Shown here: positions 23,440 to 34,581 of the stretch, piece after piece
Layout of the letters: every line of letters starts with the position of its first letter
Position numbering within the stretch: position 1 is the first letter of the stretch
Assembly: GCA_002104985.1 (NCBI GenBank)
Contig: MCGO01000146.1
Location: 1 to 64,000, forward strand
DNA: 64,000 bases
Reading direction: 5' to 3'
From: Rhizoclosmatium globosum
Lineage: Eukaryota; Chytridiomycota; Chytridiomycetes; Chytridiales; Chytriomycetaceae
Translations under genes and position numbers: made by a program
The notes under the pieces: model-generated
Databases searched by the model: none
Told to the model about the DNA's origin: nothing
What the model saw: only the letters and a program-made list of their open reading frames with translations

Positions 23440-24916
23440 ATGAATGCAAAGGCGTTCATCAGCAAGGTTACAGATCCCTGGATCAACCTTGCCTTTGAAG
23501 AATGGTATTGTTTCTCTGCTATGTAATGAAGGTGCTAACAACGATATCGTCAAGGCTCTTTCGAAAACCATCCGGCCTTCTTTCCCCCAACACTGTATAC
23601 CTCTGGCGAAACACTCCATGCGTAGTCATTGGTCGCAACCAAGTAATACCGACCTAATCTTACCCATCCAATGTCTCAAAACCCATCTAACCCCTTCACT
23701 CTTCTGCAAACCACCATACCAGAACCCATGGAAAGAATGCAACCTCCCTCTAATGCGTGCCGCAAAGATTCCTCTCATCCGAAGACGTTCCGGCGGTGGA
23801 ACAGTCGTCCACAACCTCGGAAACACAAACTACACCTGCTTCATGCCCCGCTACGCATTCAACCGCGACTCCTCTGCCCAAATTGTCGCTCAAGCTCTGC
23901 ATCAGCTGGATATTCCTGCAATCGTGAATAAACGGTACAGAAAACTGTGTTCAGGGTTTGATTTCCTTGATTAATGGAATTTTTGAAATCACTCTAGACA
24001 TGATATTGTGGTGGATGGGATGAAAGTCAGTGGAAGTGCGTTCAAAGTTGTTCATGAACGGGCGTATGCGCACGGGACAATGTTGATTTCTTCGGATTTG
24101 GTGCAACTCGGGAGTCTCCTCAAAAGTCCGCGTAAAGAAAAGATTGTGGGTCGTGGTGTTGAGTCTGTTCCGTCAAAGGTGAATTAATGAACCATAAATG
24201 GCTGATGGAGGCTCATCGCATATTTCTTGGAATAGGTTACGAGACTGATTGACCATTCATATACTGTCACACACACGGATTTCTGTCGAGCAGTAGCAGA
24301 AGAATATGGAAAAGTATTTACGGGGCAGCCTGGTTTGAAGGTGCGGCAAGTTCTCAACTCTGATCCCCAAACTCACCCCTATAACATCAGAACGAAATGG
24401 TTGAACTCACCATGGACGACTACACATCTGACCCAAAACTTCAATCATATTATGACGAAATTCGCGTAAGAGAGTTTCCTGACTGTAATCTTTGTGTTTC
24501 TAACAACCATTCCAGACTGACGAATGGAAATGGGGCTCAACACCAACATTTACCCACGAAATGGAACAACGCTTTATTTGGGGCAATGTGGTTCGTCATT
24601 TTAGTGGTACTTGTCTGCAAGATCTAACGAATTCATTCAGAAAATTACTCTCACTGTGACGGAATCTATTATTGCAGCAGCAGAGACAGTATTTACTCCT
24701 GCATCAGCCAGCTCAATCTCCGAATCAAGTCTTGCCAACGCAGTGAGCGCCTTCTTCGTCAACATGCCTTACGATGACGGAAAGCTTTCGACACTCACTC
24801 TTCTGAATGATATGGAAAGATGGAAGATGGGGGCTTCCGGTTTTGCTGGGAGAGAGTCTGAGGAGGTGTATGAATGGATTAAGAGTGAGATTTGGAGTGG
24901 AATAGAAACTATATAA
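23440..24916 (+). CDS. LIPT1: Lipoate-protein ligase (LplA/LIPT1 type), mitochondrial
   Basis: Eight exons. The protein starts MNAKAFISKVTDPWINLAFE and, after an intron, continues WLFRKPSGLLSPNTVYLWRN and TPCVVIGRNQNPWKECN. The active-site region RRRSGGGTVVHNLGNTNYTC carries the conserved RRxSGGGxVxHDxGN motif, here with HNLGN. The lysine motif appears as DGMKVSGSAFKVVHERAYAHGTML. The C-terminal accessory domain has TDEWKWGSTPTFTHEME and ends GRESEEVYEWIKSEIWSG. Introns follow GT-AG rules (for example AACCAA|GTAATA ... CAG|AACCCA). The enzyme attaches lipoate to E2 and glycine-cleavage H proteins in mitochondria. A targeting peptide is not obvious, since the domain begins almost at residue 6. 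Confidence 0.9.
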
Positions 24917-25717
24917 AGTAAGAAATGACTTTATGATACACTTCCAACCCCAAAAGACAAAGAAACAAGCAAATAATACGACCTTGTGTTCACAGGGTGT
25001 CTGTGAATAACAAATGATTAGAACTTTACCTCATCAAAAGACTTGGTTGCCCTCCAGGAATATAGGGTCACTCTCCAATTGGTCCAAGCCAAGTCGCCCA
25101 AAGCTTCTCTCCATAGGTTGAATTCAGAAACACAAAAAGAGAGATTCCATTTCCGTTCACGAATGTGAAGTCCTCCAATAGAAATGAAGAGTCCTCCCAA
25201 CGTGACAGAATGTATGTGTACGAAGTCCTCCAAATAGAGTCCATCCAATTGATAGAAGTCCTCCAAAAACAGAGTCCATCCAGGGAAAGAAGTCCTCCAA
25301 AAAGATCATTCAAGGGAATCCAACGAAATCCAATGAAATCCCAAGGCAAAGAAAACGATTCCATTCCAAGAGAAAAGGAGTCCTCCACAACGAGCCCATC
25401 CATTAACGAGGGAAGTCCACATAGCCCGACCTGTCAATCCACAATCATAAACGTCGGTCCGTCCAAGTCCGCCCATTTCTTTCCAAGATCCTTCCTAATC
25501 AAGATTCCAGCAAGCCCTCCGTCATCCGCCCATCCAGAAAAAAGGGAAGAGTCCTCCATAAAAACCCCCAAACGATATCCAGAAAAAAAAAGAAATCCAA
25601 GGAGAGAGCGCCACGAGTACTTTGCAAAAGAGCCAAAAGGAAGTTGACCTATATCCCAAACGAGTGGCAACCTCAAATAAAAAAACAAAACTTACCACCA
25701 AAATAACTTCAATACAT
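24917..25717. repeat. Non-coding stretch with degenerate GAAGTCCTCCA repeats
   Basis: About 800 bases between two convergent genes. From about 25160 to 25560 the phrase GAAGTCCTCCA or GAGTCCTCCA recurs irregularly (near 25170, 25189, 25224, 25256, 25290, 25380, 25550), often followed by AGAGTCCATCCA. The strand is purine-rich. A 160-codon open frame crosses it but has only repeat-derived composition, so no gene is called. 3' ends of both flanking transcripts should lie here. Confidence 0.5.
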
Positions 25718-27226
25718 TAATTTCTGTCACCCCCAGCGCCATCGTAATTAAGCGCAGCAGGAGCTCCACCGGCATCACTTCTACCACCCGCATCACTTCC
25801 CGCATTCCCAACACTAGCACTCGCACCACCACTTCTAGGTCCAAATCCATCCCCAACAGTACCCCCAGAAACAGGCGGCGCGCCTCCACCACCACTTCCG
25901 CCTCTGTAATAAGAGTCCCCACCTCTATCGTCATAACGAGGGTACCCCCTTAACCAAAATCAGAAAAAAAAATTTTGTGGTGGGAAAAGAAAACACTTGC
26001 CTTGGTCCGTCATCGTATCCACGATCACCGCCTCCGCCACGGTAGTCGTGGGGAGGTGGGCGGCGGTCGTCGTAGTAGTCGCTGCCGCCGCGACGGTCGT
26101 CGTAACGGTCGTAGCCGCCACCGCGGGGTGGGTATGGGGCACGGTCGTATCCACGGTCGTAGCCGCCACGGTCTGGGGAGCGGCGGTAGTCGTCGTAGCG
26201 GCGGGGTGGTGGGCCTCCGCGGTAGTATGGGTCTCTTCTGTCGTATCTGTCGTTTTGGAGGATAAAAACGAGGTTAATGAGAGGATGCGTGGGTGTATGA
26301 GTGCGTGAGAGACAATTGGTAGGAAGCGGAGGAGATTCAGAGGAATTTTATTTTGATGTGTGTGTTGTAGGTTGACTGGTTTCCAAAATATTGATGGGAT
26401 ACGGGACACAACATACCCTCTGTCGTATCCACCACGGTCATATCCACGGTCGTATCCTGGTGGACCTCCTGGTCTCTGGCCTTCTCCACTAAGATACAGA
26501 TTAGTGAATGTCCAGTACAATAGGGCTGAAATGAAGTCGTATCGCTCAATACTGATCCCGAATCTTACACATCTAATTCTTATAACCCGTAATCACTTCA
26601 AGTTCCAGTCCATACATAAGTTTCCGATTTGATGACTGCGCAAGGGGGGGACCAAACAAGCGACTCACCGACAGAAACGAGCCAAGTGCCCAGGCTGACC
26701 ACACTTGAAGCACTTTCCAGAACGAACATCGAGACCTTGTTCTCTGTTTTCTGGGCATTCTCTATTTAAAAGGAAGCAGGAGTTAACAAGTGACAATCTC
26801 TTAGGCAAGAAAGCAAGCCGTACCTAGCCCAGTGACCAGTGTTGTTACAAATGAAACAAGTTGAAGTGCTCGCATTAGCCGAGCGTCTGCTCCACTCGAC
26901 CGAGATGCGTTCGCCTTCAAAGGGGAAGTTGTTGAGGGCAGCAATAGCATCTTCCGCATCGCGCTGGTCCTCGTACTCAACAAAGGCAAAGCCGCCCTGC
27001 TTCAAATCAAGAGAGACGACACGGCCGTACTAGATGCGTTTAACCGGTTAATTAAATAAGTTATGTAAATAATCCACAACAAACACCTTTCCAAACAAGT
27101 CTTCCAGATCGCGCTTGTCTGCGTTGCGTGGAAGCCGACCCACGTACAGCTTTGCATTTGGGTTTCCGGATGTTGGGCCTGGCACGTCCGAGTGCGAGTG
27201 CGGTGGAAGTGGTGCTGCGTCCGCCA
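25718..27226 (-). CDS. SR-like RNA-binding protein: RRM plus two zinc knuckles and Gly/Arg/Tyr tail
   Basis: Exon 1 (27087-27226) begins [20 protein letters not shown] and then has [20 protein letters not shown] (RNP2). The next exon (26824-27029) has [20 protein letters not shown] (RNP1) and the first CCHC knuckle [14 protein letters not shown]. The following exon gives [14 protein letters not shown], the second knuckle. The tail is rich in [14 protein letters not shown] and GGGDRGY repeats. The order RRM-CCHC-CCHC-RGG/RS-like tail resembles plant RSZ and animal SRSF7 splicing proteins. The last intron starts with GC (AAG|GCAAGT, strong U1 match) and ends AAG, a GC-AG intron. Expected in nuclear pre-mRNA splicing or mRNP packaging; the tail is RGG/YDR-type, so a hnRNP-like role is also possible. 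Confidence 0.85.
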
Positions 27227-27292
27227 TTTTGTCGATGATTTTAAAGAGAGAGTAGAAAAGAAGAGAGAAGAAAAAAGTACATCAGAAAACAA

Positions 27293-28605
27293 ATGAAACC
27301 AACAACGACGAGGACAAAGCGGAGAACTGAATTAACTGGCACTAAACACATTGTCCGGTCTCTTGCTGTCCACGCTGTCTTTGCCTCTGTCTCGGTGCTC
27401 CAGCTTCAAACTCAGCTGACTGTCCCCTGGCTGGCTTCCGTCCTCAATGCCCTTGCTGTGAAATCTAGCTCAAAGGACGAAACGGAGAAAGAGAACGCAT
27501 CGGAAAACACGTGCGAACTGTCACCGGAGGATGCTCTCGTAGTCACTCTGCTCACACACACTCCTGCTTTCAACGTCCTGGCCGCCTCAAACTCACTTGC
27601 TACCTTCACAAAACTTGTCTCAAAGAACAGTCTCTTTCATTTGCTTAGGAACCCAGAATGGCACTACCAAATCAAATTCAGAGGTGGTTTCTCAGTTCTA
27701 TCGAACACATTATTGACCCCTTCCCACCTTCAGGCCGAATGCATGCAGAAGTAGACGGCTCTCCTTTTAATGGTGCACTATGCTTTGTCAGAATTGACCC
27801 CGACGACAGCTTACACCTTGAAACTGTCGTTGAAACCGCGTCTCCCTCTGAACCAACAGAACTAATTGAGCCAACTGAACCAACTGAATCAACAGACGCC
27901 TCAGATGCAAATGAAAATAATGAATTCGGTGTGCTCGAAAACAATGCAGATATGGACTCTATTCCATCCACAACGCTTTCAGTTCCAGCAACACCATCTC
28001 AAAAGTCGAAGCCAGTCAAACCTAAATCTGCAAAGCCCTGTAGGAATACAAAACAGTTTGGATTTTGCAAAAATGAAGCAAAGGGATGTCCATTCAATCA
28101 TAATCCTGCTTCAATACCTGCATCCCCTTCACAACAGTCCCGATCAGACTCGACTGCCTCGTCCACAAGTAAGATTAATTTACGGCTATATTTCATGAGA
28201 TAGAACTTGATGGACAGACGCGTTTCAACCACGGAACCAAGACTTTCCCTTGGGGATATCTTTGACACGTCTTCATTGAAGCCAAACAAAGCCCTTGAAT
28301 CTAACTCTTTAACCAATAGCCTCCAGTCTACCGCTCTCCACGAAGCCAGATCCACCACCTCAAACACCGAAAAAGAAACCACTTACGGCGCTCCCCATCA
28401 AGCCAAACACCATCAACTTCCTGACTCTCAAATCTCAAGTTATCGCACTAACAATAACCCACCTCCTCCAACTTCTGCCTCGCAAGAAAATGAACCCTCT
28501 TGCGCAATTAGCCCGGCACATTCGAGAAACTTACTACACAACCCACTTTGCCAACTCAACCCCGCCACCCCCCTACAACCTGGGCACCCATCCGACCGAT
28601 CCTGA
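27293..28605 (+). CDS. CCCH zinc-finger segment, probably N-terminal part of the next gene
   Basis: The first part (27293-27660) is helical, beginning MKPTTTRTKRRTELTGTKHI and ending NSLFHLLRNPE. The frame then moves by one base into MALPNQIQRWFLSSIEHIID and GRMHAEVDGSPFNGALCFVR. A Thr/Glu/Pro-rich linker precedes one CCCH finger, CRNTKQFGFCKNEAKGCPFNH (C-x8-C-x6-C-x3-H), at about 28036-28100. After a doubtful 35-nt intron or another indel near 28169-28203, a Ser/Asn-rich region (RLSLGDIFDTSS) runs to 28605. It overlaps the start of the Cid1-type gene in another frame around an AAAA run. I think both are one protein, but cannot prove it. CCCH fingers usually bind AU-rich RNA. Confidence 0.5.
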
Positions 28606-30703
28606 ATATGACCTCTCAGAAACAACTCCTACAACCACCGACGACGCAGACGAAGACCTTCCAAAACGTCTCTGGCCCCAGCATTTCCACTCCTGGAACC
28701 TCATCCGTGGCCTGACAGCAAAACAAACATTCCGCCGCCTCCTCCACGAACAATATGCCCCAATCCTCCATGAAGACACGTACCTCCTCATCGACGTGGT
28801 TGAAGACAACAGTGTCCGAGAATATCCATGGACAGTCGTCATCACGCCCATCACAGACGAAGACGCCGTCGCTGCATGCGCACGCGTATCTTCCCGCGCC
28901 GCACCGATCCTCACCGCTCTAAAAACCCTCATGGACGCTGCTGTCACATCAACACTAACCACCACAGAACCGGACGACGCAACCGCGGAAGGGTTCTGTC
29001 CTGGATCCATGCTCGACGACCTTAACGTGAACATTGTGTTGGTTGAGATGGAGAGCCGGTTGGAAGGAAGTTGGGCGGAGGTGTGGAAACCGTTACGGTC
29101 TTTGGTTGGGGATGAGAAGCAGAAAGCTTTGAAGCGGCGTACAGTTCTTAAAGATTCTTTGGTGAATGAGGGGACTGGGGAGAGGGGTGGTGATGTGGAA
29201 GATGGAGATGGTGAAAAGGAGGAAGCTGAGAGTGAGGAGGATGTCGGGGATGAGAAGAAGGTTGAGTCTTTGTTTGATGAGAATGTGTTTGCGGGGTTTG
29301 CGGAGCATGTTGAGTCTTTGTTGACGGTTCGTGTTGGGGTTGAGCAAATTTGAGGCTTCAGAGCACTTACATATTCTTAATTACAGAAGATAAGCCCACC
29401 AAAGACTATTCAGCCACACCGCATCAAATTTCTTGCCAATTTACAATCGATTATTACACGTGCTTTTGGTCAGGGTTATACTGCTCACCTTTTTGGATCA
29501 TCAGTTACAACTCTTGCATCGCAAACTTCCGACGCAGATGTAACCATCTTACTGGATGATCCAACAGAAAATCCAGCAACGCATCCTATATCAAATATGT
29601 ATCTTCTGGCCTCCGTCCTTCGCCACCATGGAATGCAAAAAGTGTTTCCTGTCGCCACAGCAAAAGTTCCAATCGTGAAGTTTTACGATCCAGTTTATAA
29701 TTTACATGCAGATGTAAATGTTGGAAACGCGTTGGGAATTGAAAATTCACGAATGATTCGAGAATACATGCAAGTGGATGAACGTGTGCGAGATCTCATA
29801 TTATTGATCAAGTACTGGGCTGCTCGACGAGATTTGAATGATTCGGCGGAAGGAGGGACGTTTTCATCATACGCTCTCACTCTGATGCTCATTTCATACC
29901 TTCAACTCATGAATGTACTACCCTCCCTTCAAGCCCTCTACCCTGACGTTGAACCCCGATCTTATATTATTGCACGTACAAACACCCCGCTTCTCAAATC
30001 AACAAAATCCAAAATAGACGCAAAAACAACCGCTGCATCTCTCTTCACCGAATACAAAACCCGTCTCTCAAATACAACCCCAACAACCCCACGTCCCAAA
30101 ACCCCACCCCCAGACACCTCTCTCGACGCCCTATTCCTCTCCGGAAAATCGATTGTCTCCCTCACCGCCCAACAAATCCCCACCCCCCTCTCCCCAGGCC
30201 TGATCCTCTGGGACGTCTCCTTCCTCCCCTCCACATCCCTCCCTCCAACATTCACACGCCGCACATTCCCCACTCCTTACCCACGCGCAGAATACTACAC
30301 ATCCCTAACCCACCTCCTCCACGGCTTCTTCCACCACTACGCCCACACCCACAAATTCAACAGCACATGCGTCATCTCCGTGCGCTGCGGGGGAACGATC
30401 CCGCTCTCCCGCGCGCCAGGACTTTCCGTGCGGAAGGGGACGAAGAGGGAGGGACGGCAGGTTGTTGTTGTTGAGGATCCGTTTCAGTTGGATAGGAATA
30501 CGGCGGGGATGGTGAAGGAGGTTGGGGCTGTTGTTGGTGAGTTTCGGAGGGCGGCGAAAGCGTTTGAGGAAGGGTTTGGTGGTGGGGGTGGTGGAGTAGG
30601 GTTTGCGGGGGCGTTTGAGAAGGTGTTTAGACAGTATAATGGGGATGAGGAGGAGGAAGATGGTGGAAAGGGGAAGGGGAAAGGGAAAACTGGTGTGGTA
30701 TGA
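28490..30703 (+). CDS. Cid1-like terminal nucleotidyltransferase (TUTase/non-canonical poly(A) polymerase)
   Basis: After an acidic, poorly conserved N-terminal part and an intron (about 29325-29386) comes KISPPKTIQPHRIKFLANLQ. The catalytic block is HLFGSSVTTLASQTSDADVT, with the GSS and DAD metal-binding pair. The third aspartate lies in VPIVKFYDPVYNLHADVNVG. The central domain continues ENSRMIREYMQVDERVRDLI and YWAARRDLNDSAEGGTFSSY. The PAP-associated part has LTHLLHGFFHHYAHTHKFNS and VVVEDPFQLDRNTAGMV. The gene ends in a Gly-rich, Lys-rich tail. It should add U or A tails to RNA 3' ends in cytoplasm or nucleus; the nucleotide preference cannot be read from the sequence. Probably continuous with the upstream CCCH segment (27293). 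Divergent from the RNA-binding protein gene, only 66 bases from that segment's start. Confidence 0.85.
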
Positions 30704-30952
30704 TGACGGATCTTTTTTATTCCAAACTTGTTAAATAGGATTGTGGTTAACAGCTGCACATGGGGCGTTCCTCCTCTTTTTTTCCATTTGCGAAACTGAA
30801 AAACTGAAAGCGGCGATATCACGTGGGCAAGGGAAAATTTTTGGAAGAAGGGGAGTCTCACGGGCAAGCCCGTTCGAGAAATTCACCCGAAATTGGTTGC
30901 ACCTTGCACGCAAAAGCCACTAAACCACCAAAGCCTACAACTTGCGCCCAGT

Positions 30953-32338
30953 ATGCCGCTCTCGTTTGGACACTCGTATACATCCATGCCAGACATTCAG
31001 TCACCCGAAGAGCGGGCCTCCGCTGCGGACGTATCGCTATTTTCGGGACTTGAAGCAAAACAAGATCTTCATGCTCTTACCCTCACCACAAGTTCTTTCT
31101 TGCCTCAACAACAACCAAATGCCAAAGCAGATGAGGCAATGCACAGTACCGTTGCGGCAAGGGACTTCATTGAGCCTTACCAGACATTCCGGCAATTAGG
31201 TTTTGACCAGCCACTGCAGGAGCACGATCTCCACTCCCGCAACAAATTCCACCCTCCATCAGCCCAACACTCGTTGCTTTGCGGAGCTGTCTTGTCGTCA
31301 GATCCGAATGGATCATCGTGTCTTTCCCCATTCTTTAGCTCCGGATCATCCTTCTTTACGGTTGAGCCACAACCATACCTTGCCAGAACAGTTCCTTACC
31401 ACGAATTAGATCCCCTCCTCCAAATACCGCCACAGGGATACAATCATGCACAAATATCCCCACTACAAACGCTATTCCCTTCCACCGCCATCGCGGCATC
31501 ATCGGCAACAAACGTCCGCAATTTACAGGTTCTTCTTGGCGGTTGCCCCACGAATCACCTTACATCACTCCCTACGCCCACGTCATCCTTCTACAACAGC
31601 AACAGCAGCAGCACCACCACCAACAACAACACATGCTCGCCCTTCTTTGACACAAACCCAGACTCTACTCTCCTAATCTCACCACTCCAAACAATCGCAC
31701 CGCAGTTCCACACTCCAACGTCTCCCACCCTTTCACTGCCTGAAGAAGATGTAGTCGCCAAAGAAACAAAGTCCGATGCATTGGCTTCAGGGAAACCGGC
31801 CAGGAGAGTGCCACTACACCGTCCACCGAGACCGTCTCGCGCAGCCAAAGAGAAGGCATCGACAAAGATTGAGTGGACAGAGTGTTCCTTCTTTGCCGAT
31901 GATCCCAACACCAACTCCGACAATGAAAACGACGACGACGACGATGACGAATTCAACGAAACCTCCTCTTGCGCCAAAAACGTCAAACGGGATCCAACCT
32001 CTTATTCAGCCTCACCCTCCTTTCAAGGTCACTCACGAAGAAACTACGCACGACAAAGAGACTCGTCTCGAGAACTGTCAGAATCAGACGCACAGCAGCA
32101 ACAAAATACACAACAGTATTCAAAATCAAGCAGCAGATCGTCGCTCTCCAAACACCAAAAAGCAATTCTAAAGCAGGAACTGGACAAACAAGCATATCCA
32201 AGCATGGAACGGATGCGTGAACTGGGAGAAGTGTGTGGAATGAATGCACGGAAAGTGCGGATTTGGTTCCAGAACCAACGGGCAGCAAAGAAGGCAAAAG
32301 GGAAGGGGTTTGGAGAGAAGGGGCGGGGGCGGTCTTAG
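30953..32338 (+). CDS. Homeodomain protein H1
   Basis: First gene of the homeobox array; intronless, about 461 residues. Long disordered Ser/Pro/Asn-rich N-terminus with an acidic run NENDDDDDDE before a basic stretch. The homeodomain is at the C-terminus (about 32130-32310): LSKHQKAILKQELDKQAYPS then MNARKVRIWFQNQRAAKKAK. Spacing from helix 1 Leu16 to Trp48 is exactly canonical, giving a 60-residue non-TALE homeodomain with W48, F49, N51 and R53 intact. It ends in a basic tail GKGFGEKGRGRS. The start chosen is the first ATG of the frame. AATAAA lies at 32395-32400. Presumed nuclear transcription factor; targets unknown. Confidence 0.9.
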   Translation: MPLSFGHSYTSMPDIQSPEERASAADVSLFSGLEAKQDLHALTLTTSSFLPQQQPNAKADEAMHSTVAARDFIEPYQTFRQLGFDQPLQEHDLHSRNKFHPPSAQHSLLCGAVLSSDPNGSSCLSPFFSSGSSFFTVEPQPYLARTVPYHELDPLLQIPPQGYNHAQISPLQTLFPSTAIAASSATNVRNLQVLLGGCPTNHLTSLPTPTSSFYNSNSSSTTTNNNTCSPFFDTNPDSTLLISPLQTIAPQFHTPTSPTLSLPEEDVVAKETKSDALASGKPARRVPLHRPPRPSRAAKEKASTKIEWTECSFFADDPNTNSDNENDDDDDDEFNETSSCAKNVKRDPTSYSASPSFQGHSRRNYARQRDSSRELSESDAQQQQNTQQYSKSSSRSSLSKHQKAILKQELDKQAYPSMERMRELGEVCGMNARKVRIWFQNQRAAKKAKGKGFGEKGRGRS

Positions 32339-32746
32339 TAATAGGTTAACTAATATAAGTTTGTAATGGGGTAGAATATCTATATCTTGTAAGAAATAAA
32401 TCGCAACAGTAAAATCGCTATTTCCATTTGGGTGAATAATCAAAATGAAAGGGTGGATATTTTCCGATGAGGTGTATTTATAGGATTCGAAAACCTGTTT
32501 CATCGTCCTTGTAGTAATATTTGTAATAACGAGAGAAAGGAAAGGAACGAGAGGAAAAGGAGAGTTAGAATGTGTATTTTAACAAACAGTTATAACATGG
32601 ATTGGAACATTTGCAAGTGAGGGCACTTACTTTTTAAAGGGTCATTGTTTTCTGGTGTCTGTCCAATGGCAGTCAATTTGATTTGAGGGCCATCAAAAAT
32701 TTGATTTCTAAAAGCATCACAAGGCCTCTTTCACTCTCTCTCTTGA
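32339..32746. promoter_or_regulatory. H1-H2 intergenic region
   Basis: About 410 bases. The H1 polyadenylation signal AATAAA is at 32395-32400. The H2 promoter side holds ATTTGATTTGAGGGCCATC and AAAAATTTGATTTCTAAAA, resembling the TTTGAATTTCTAAG phrase found before H7. No gene seen. Confidence 0.35.
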
Positions 32747-34442
32747 ATGGACGCCCTCCTCGCAGCCGTGTCCGTATCCGAAGGACTTCCCCTGACTGAG
32801 ACAGGGTTCGACTGCGCATCAGTGGCGACATTGGCGGCGGCGGCGGCTTCGACGGCGGCCGACGCTGACAAATTGAAGGACTTTGACGGCGGCGACAACA
32901 ACAACGACTTCGACGACGACTTTGAGGCGTGCGCGGCCTTCGACTCGCCGCAAATGAGTGTCGTCGTCGTTCAACCAGGTCCTGAACAACGAGACAGAAA
33001 ACGAAGATTCAGAATCCCGGCTGACTCGCTCGCTCACTTGAAACACCTCTTCGAACTTAACCCGAGGCCTTCTCAAGATGAACTCAGTGCTCTGTCGCTG
33101 CAGCTGAGCATCGACGAGAGGAAGATTAAGATCTGGTGAGTGCTCAAGACAATGTCATGGCTCTCCTATCACTCTCGGAAAATTGATTGCAAAAACGCAA
33201 AAACCCGGGAAAAAACCATGATATCACTAAACTCTCTTCCTCTCTCTCTGCACTTGTTTGTTTTGTGATTACGCTAACTCGTGGTCTCTCCAGGTTTCAA
33301 AATATGCGCACCCGGAAAGGGCTCAGTAACAGCAGATCTCCACCCTGAACAATCTTGTTTATCATCAACACTCCTCTGTTTCCCCCTCAATTCCTGCCGC
33401 AGCTTCACGTACGGCATCAAATCCTTATGCGAAAGCTGAAAACAGTCCTTTGACACTGCCGTCAACTTTGCTTCCCTCGGCAACTAGCTCCGACAGTTCG
33501 ACCTCCCAGTATCCTCCTTCGCATCAATCGGCACCACCCCCTCCTCAACGTTTCGTTCAAAATCCTGCCTTTTCTCAAGGTGTAAAACATGATCCTCGTC
33601 ATGGTCAACCCCACCAACCAGACTACCCTCCTCCTCAATCGCAAGGAAGATATGATCCAAACTATCAACAAGTTCCAAGTAGTGTTGCAAATAGCTACAG
33701 GCATCCATATCCGCCACACCCACCGCACCAGCCACCTCCGACCCACCAGCCACAACAACACTATCCACCCCAACACTATGACGTTCGGTATCAACAGCAA
33801 CCATACCAACAACCAGGCCCGCATTCTTATAATGGATCTTATCATCATCAACCTATGCCACACTCTATGCCCCCCCAACAACAACAGCAACAACACTATG
33901 CACCTTTAAGTTACACTCAGTCTCAACAGCAACAGCAACCTCAGCACTATGATGCTCCACCATATCACCAACCTCCTCAACATTCTCAGCCACAGTACTC
34001 CAACGAAACCCATAATCATCATCAGCAACAAGGACATCAACCCTTACCCCACCCGCACCACACAACACATTCAAATGTACCCTCAACCATCCAAACCCAC
34101 GAAACATCATCCCCCCGCGCCGCTAAAATCCAAGCCAAAAAGGGTCTCAACTCCCTAAGCCCAGGCGGTGACCGTCGAAGTCCAGACGACGGCAGCACCC
34201 CCAGCGAACAAGGCGCCGTCGACTCCCCCGGCACTGGCTTCGACTACAAAAAAGCCAAACGATTCATCATGTCGCGCGAGCACTTGAAATGGCTCAAAAA
34301 AGTGTTTGAAGAGACACCGTTCCCGACTGCGGAACAAATGCAGCATATCAGTGAAGTTGTTGGGATGGATCGAAGGCAAGTTCGGGTGTGGTTCCAGAAC
34401 CGACGGGCTGTGGAGAAGAGGAAGGGAAATACTGTAGGTTGA
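32747..34442 (+). CDS. Double-homeodomain protein H2
   Basis: Exon 1 encodes an Ala/Asp-rich start and homeodomain a: RFRIPADSLAHLKHLFELNP then SIDERKIKIW. The intron 33136-33293 splits the Trp48 codon as TG|G, and exon 2 continues FQNMRTRKGLS. The frame then needs one extra base in AA at about 33328 to continue into QQISTLNNLVYHQHSS. A long Gln/His/Pro-rich region follows, and homeodomain b at the end has KRFIMSREHLKWLKKVFEET and MDRRQVRVWFQNRRAVEKRK. The second frame has no in-frame ATG before about 33855, which supports one protein with two homeodomains. Without the extra base, homeodomain a would end in a stop soon after KGLSNSRSPP. Both homeodomains are canonical 60-residue types. Confidence 0.75.
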
Positions 34443-34581
34443 GAGGTGTTGTTGATTTCGATGAAAGGCAGGGGTGAAAATGGAAACGTGATACTATTCT
34501 GCAAAGTTAATTAAAAACCCTTGAATCAATCATTATCTTAATAATATCTGTGTATTAATAAGAGGATGTTCGCTGAGAAAC

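Noticed and set aside
25165..25647. 160-codon open frame on the + strand
   Set aside because: Its composition is explained by the GAAGTCCTCCA repeats; no start context, intron or family feature.
33450..34442. H2b as an independent homeobox gene
   Set aside because: Its frame has no ATG for over 400 bases at the start and connects to homeodomain a by one base, so a single double-homeodomain gene is favoured.
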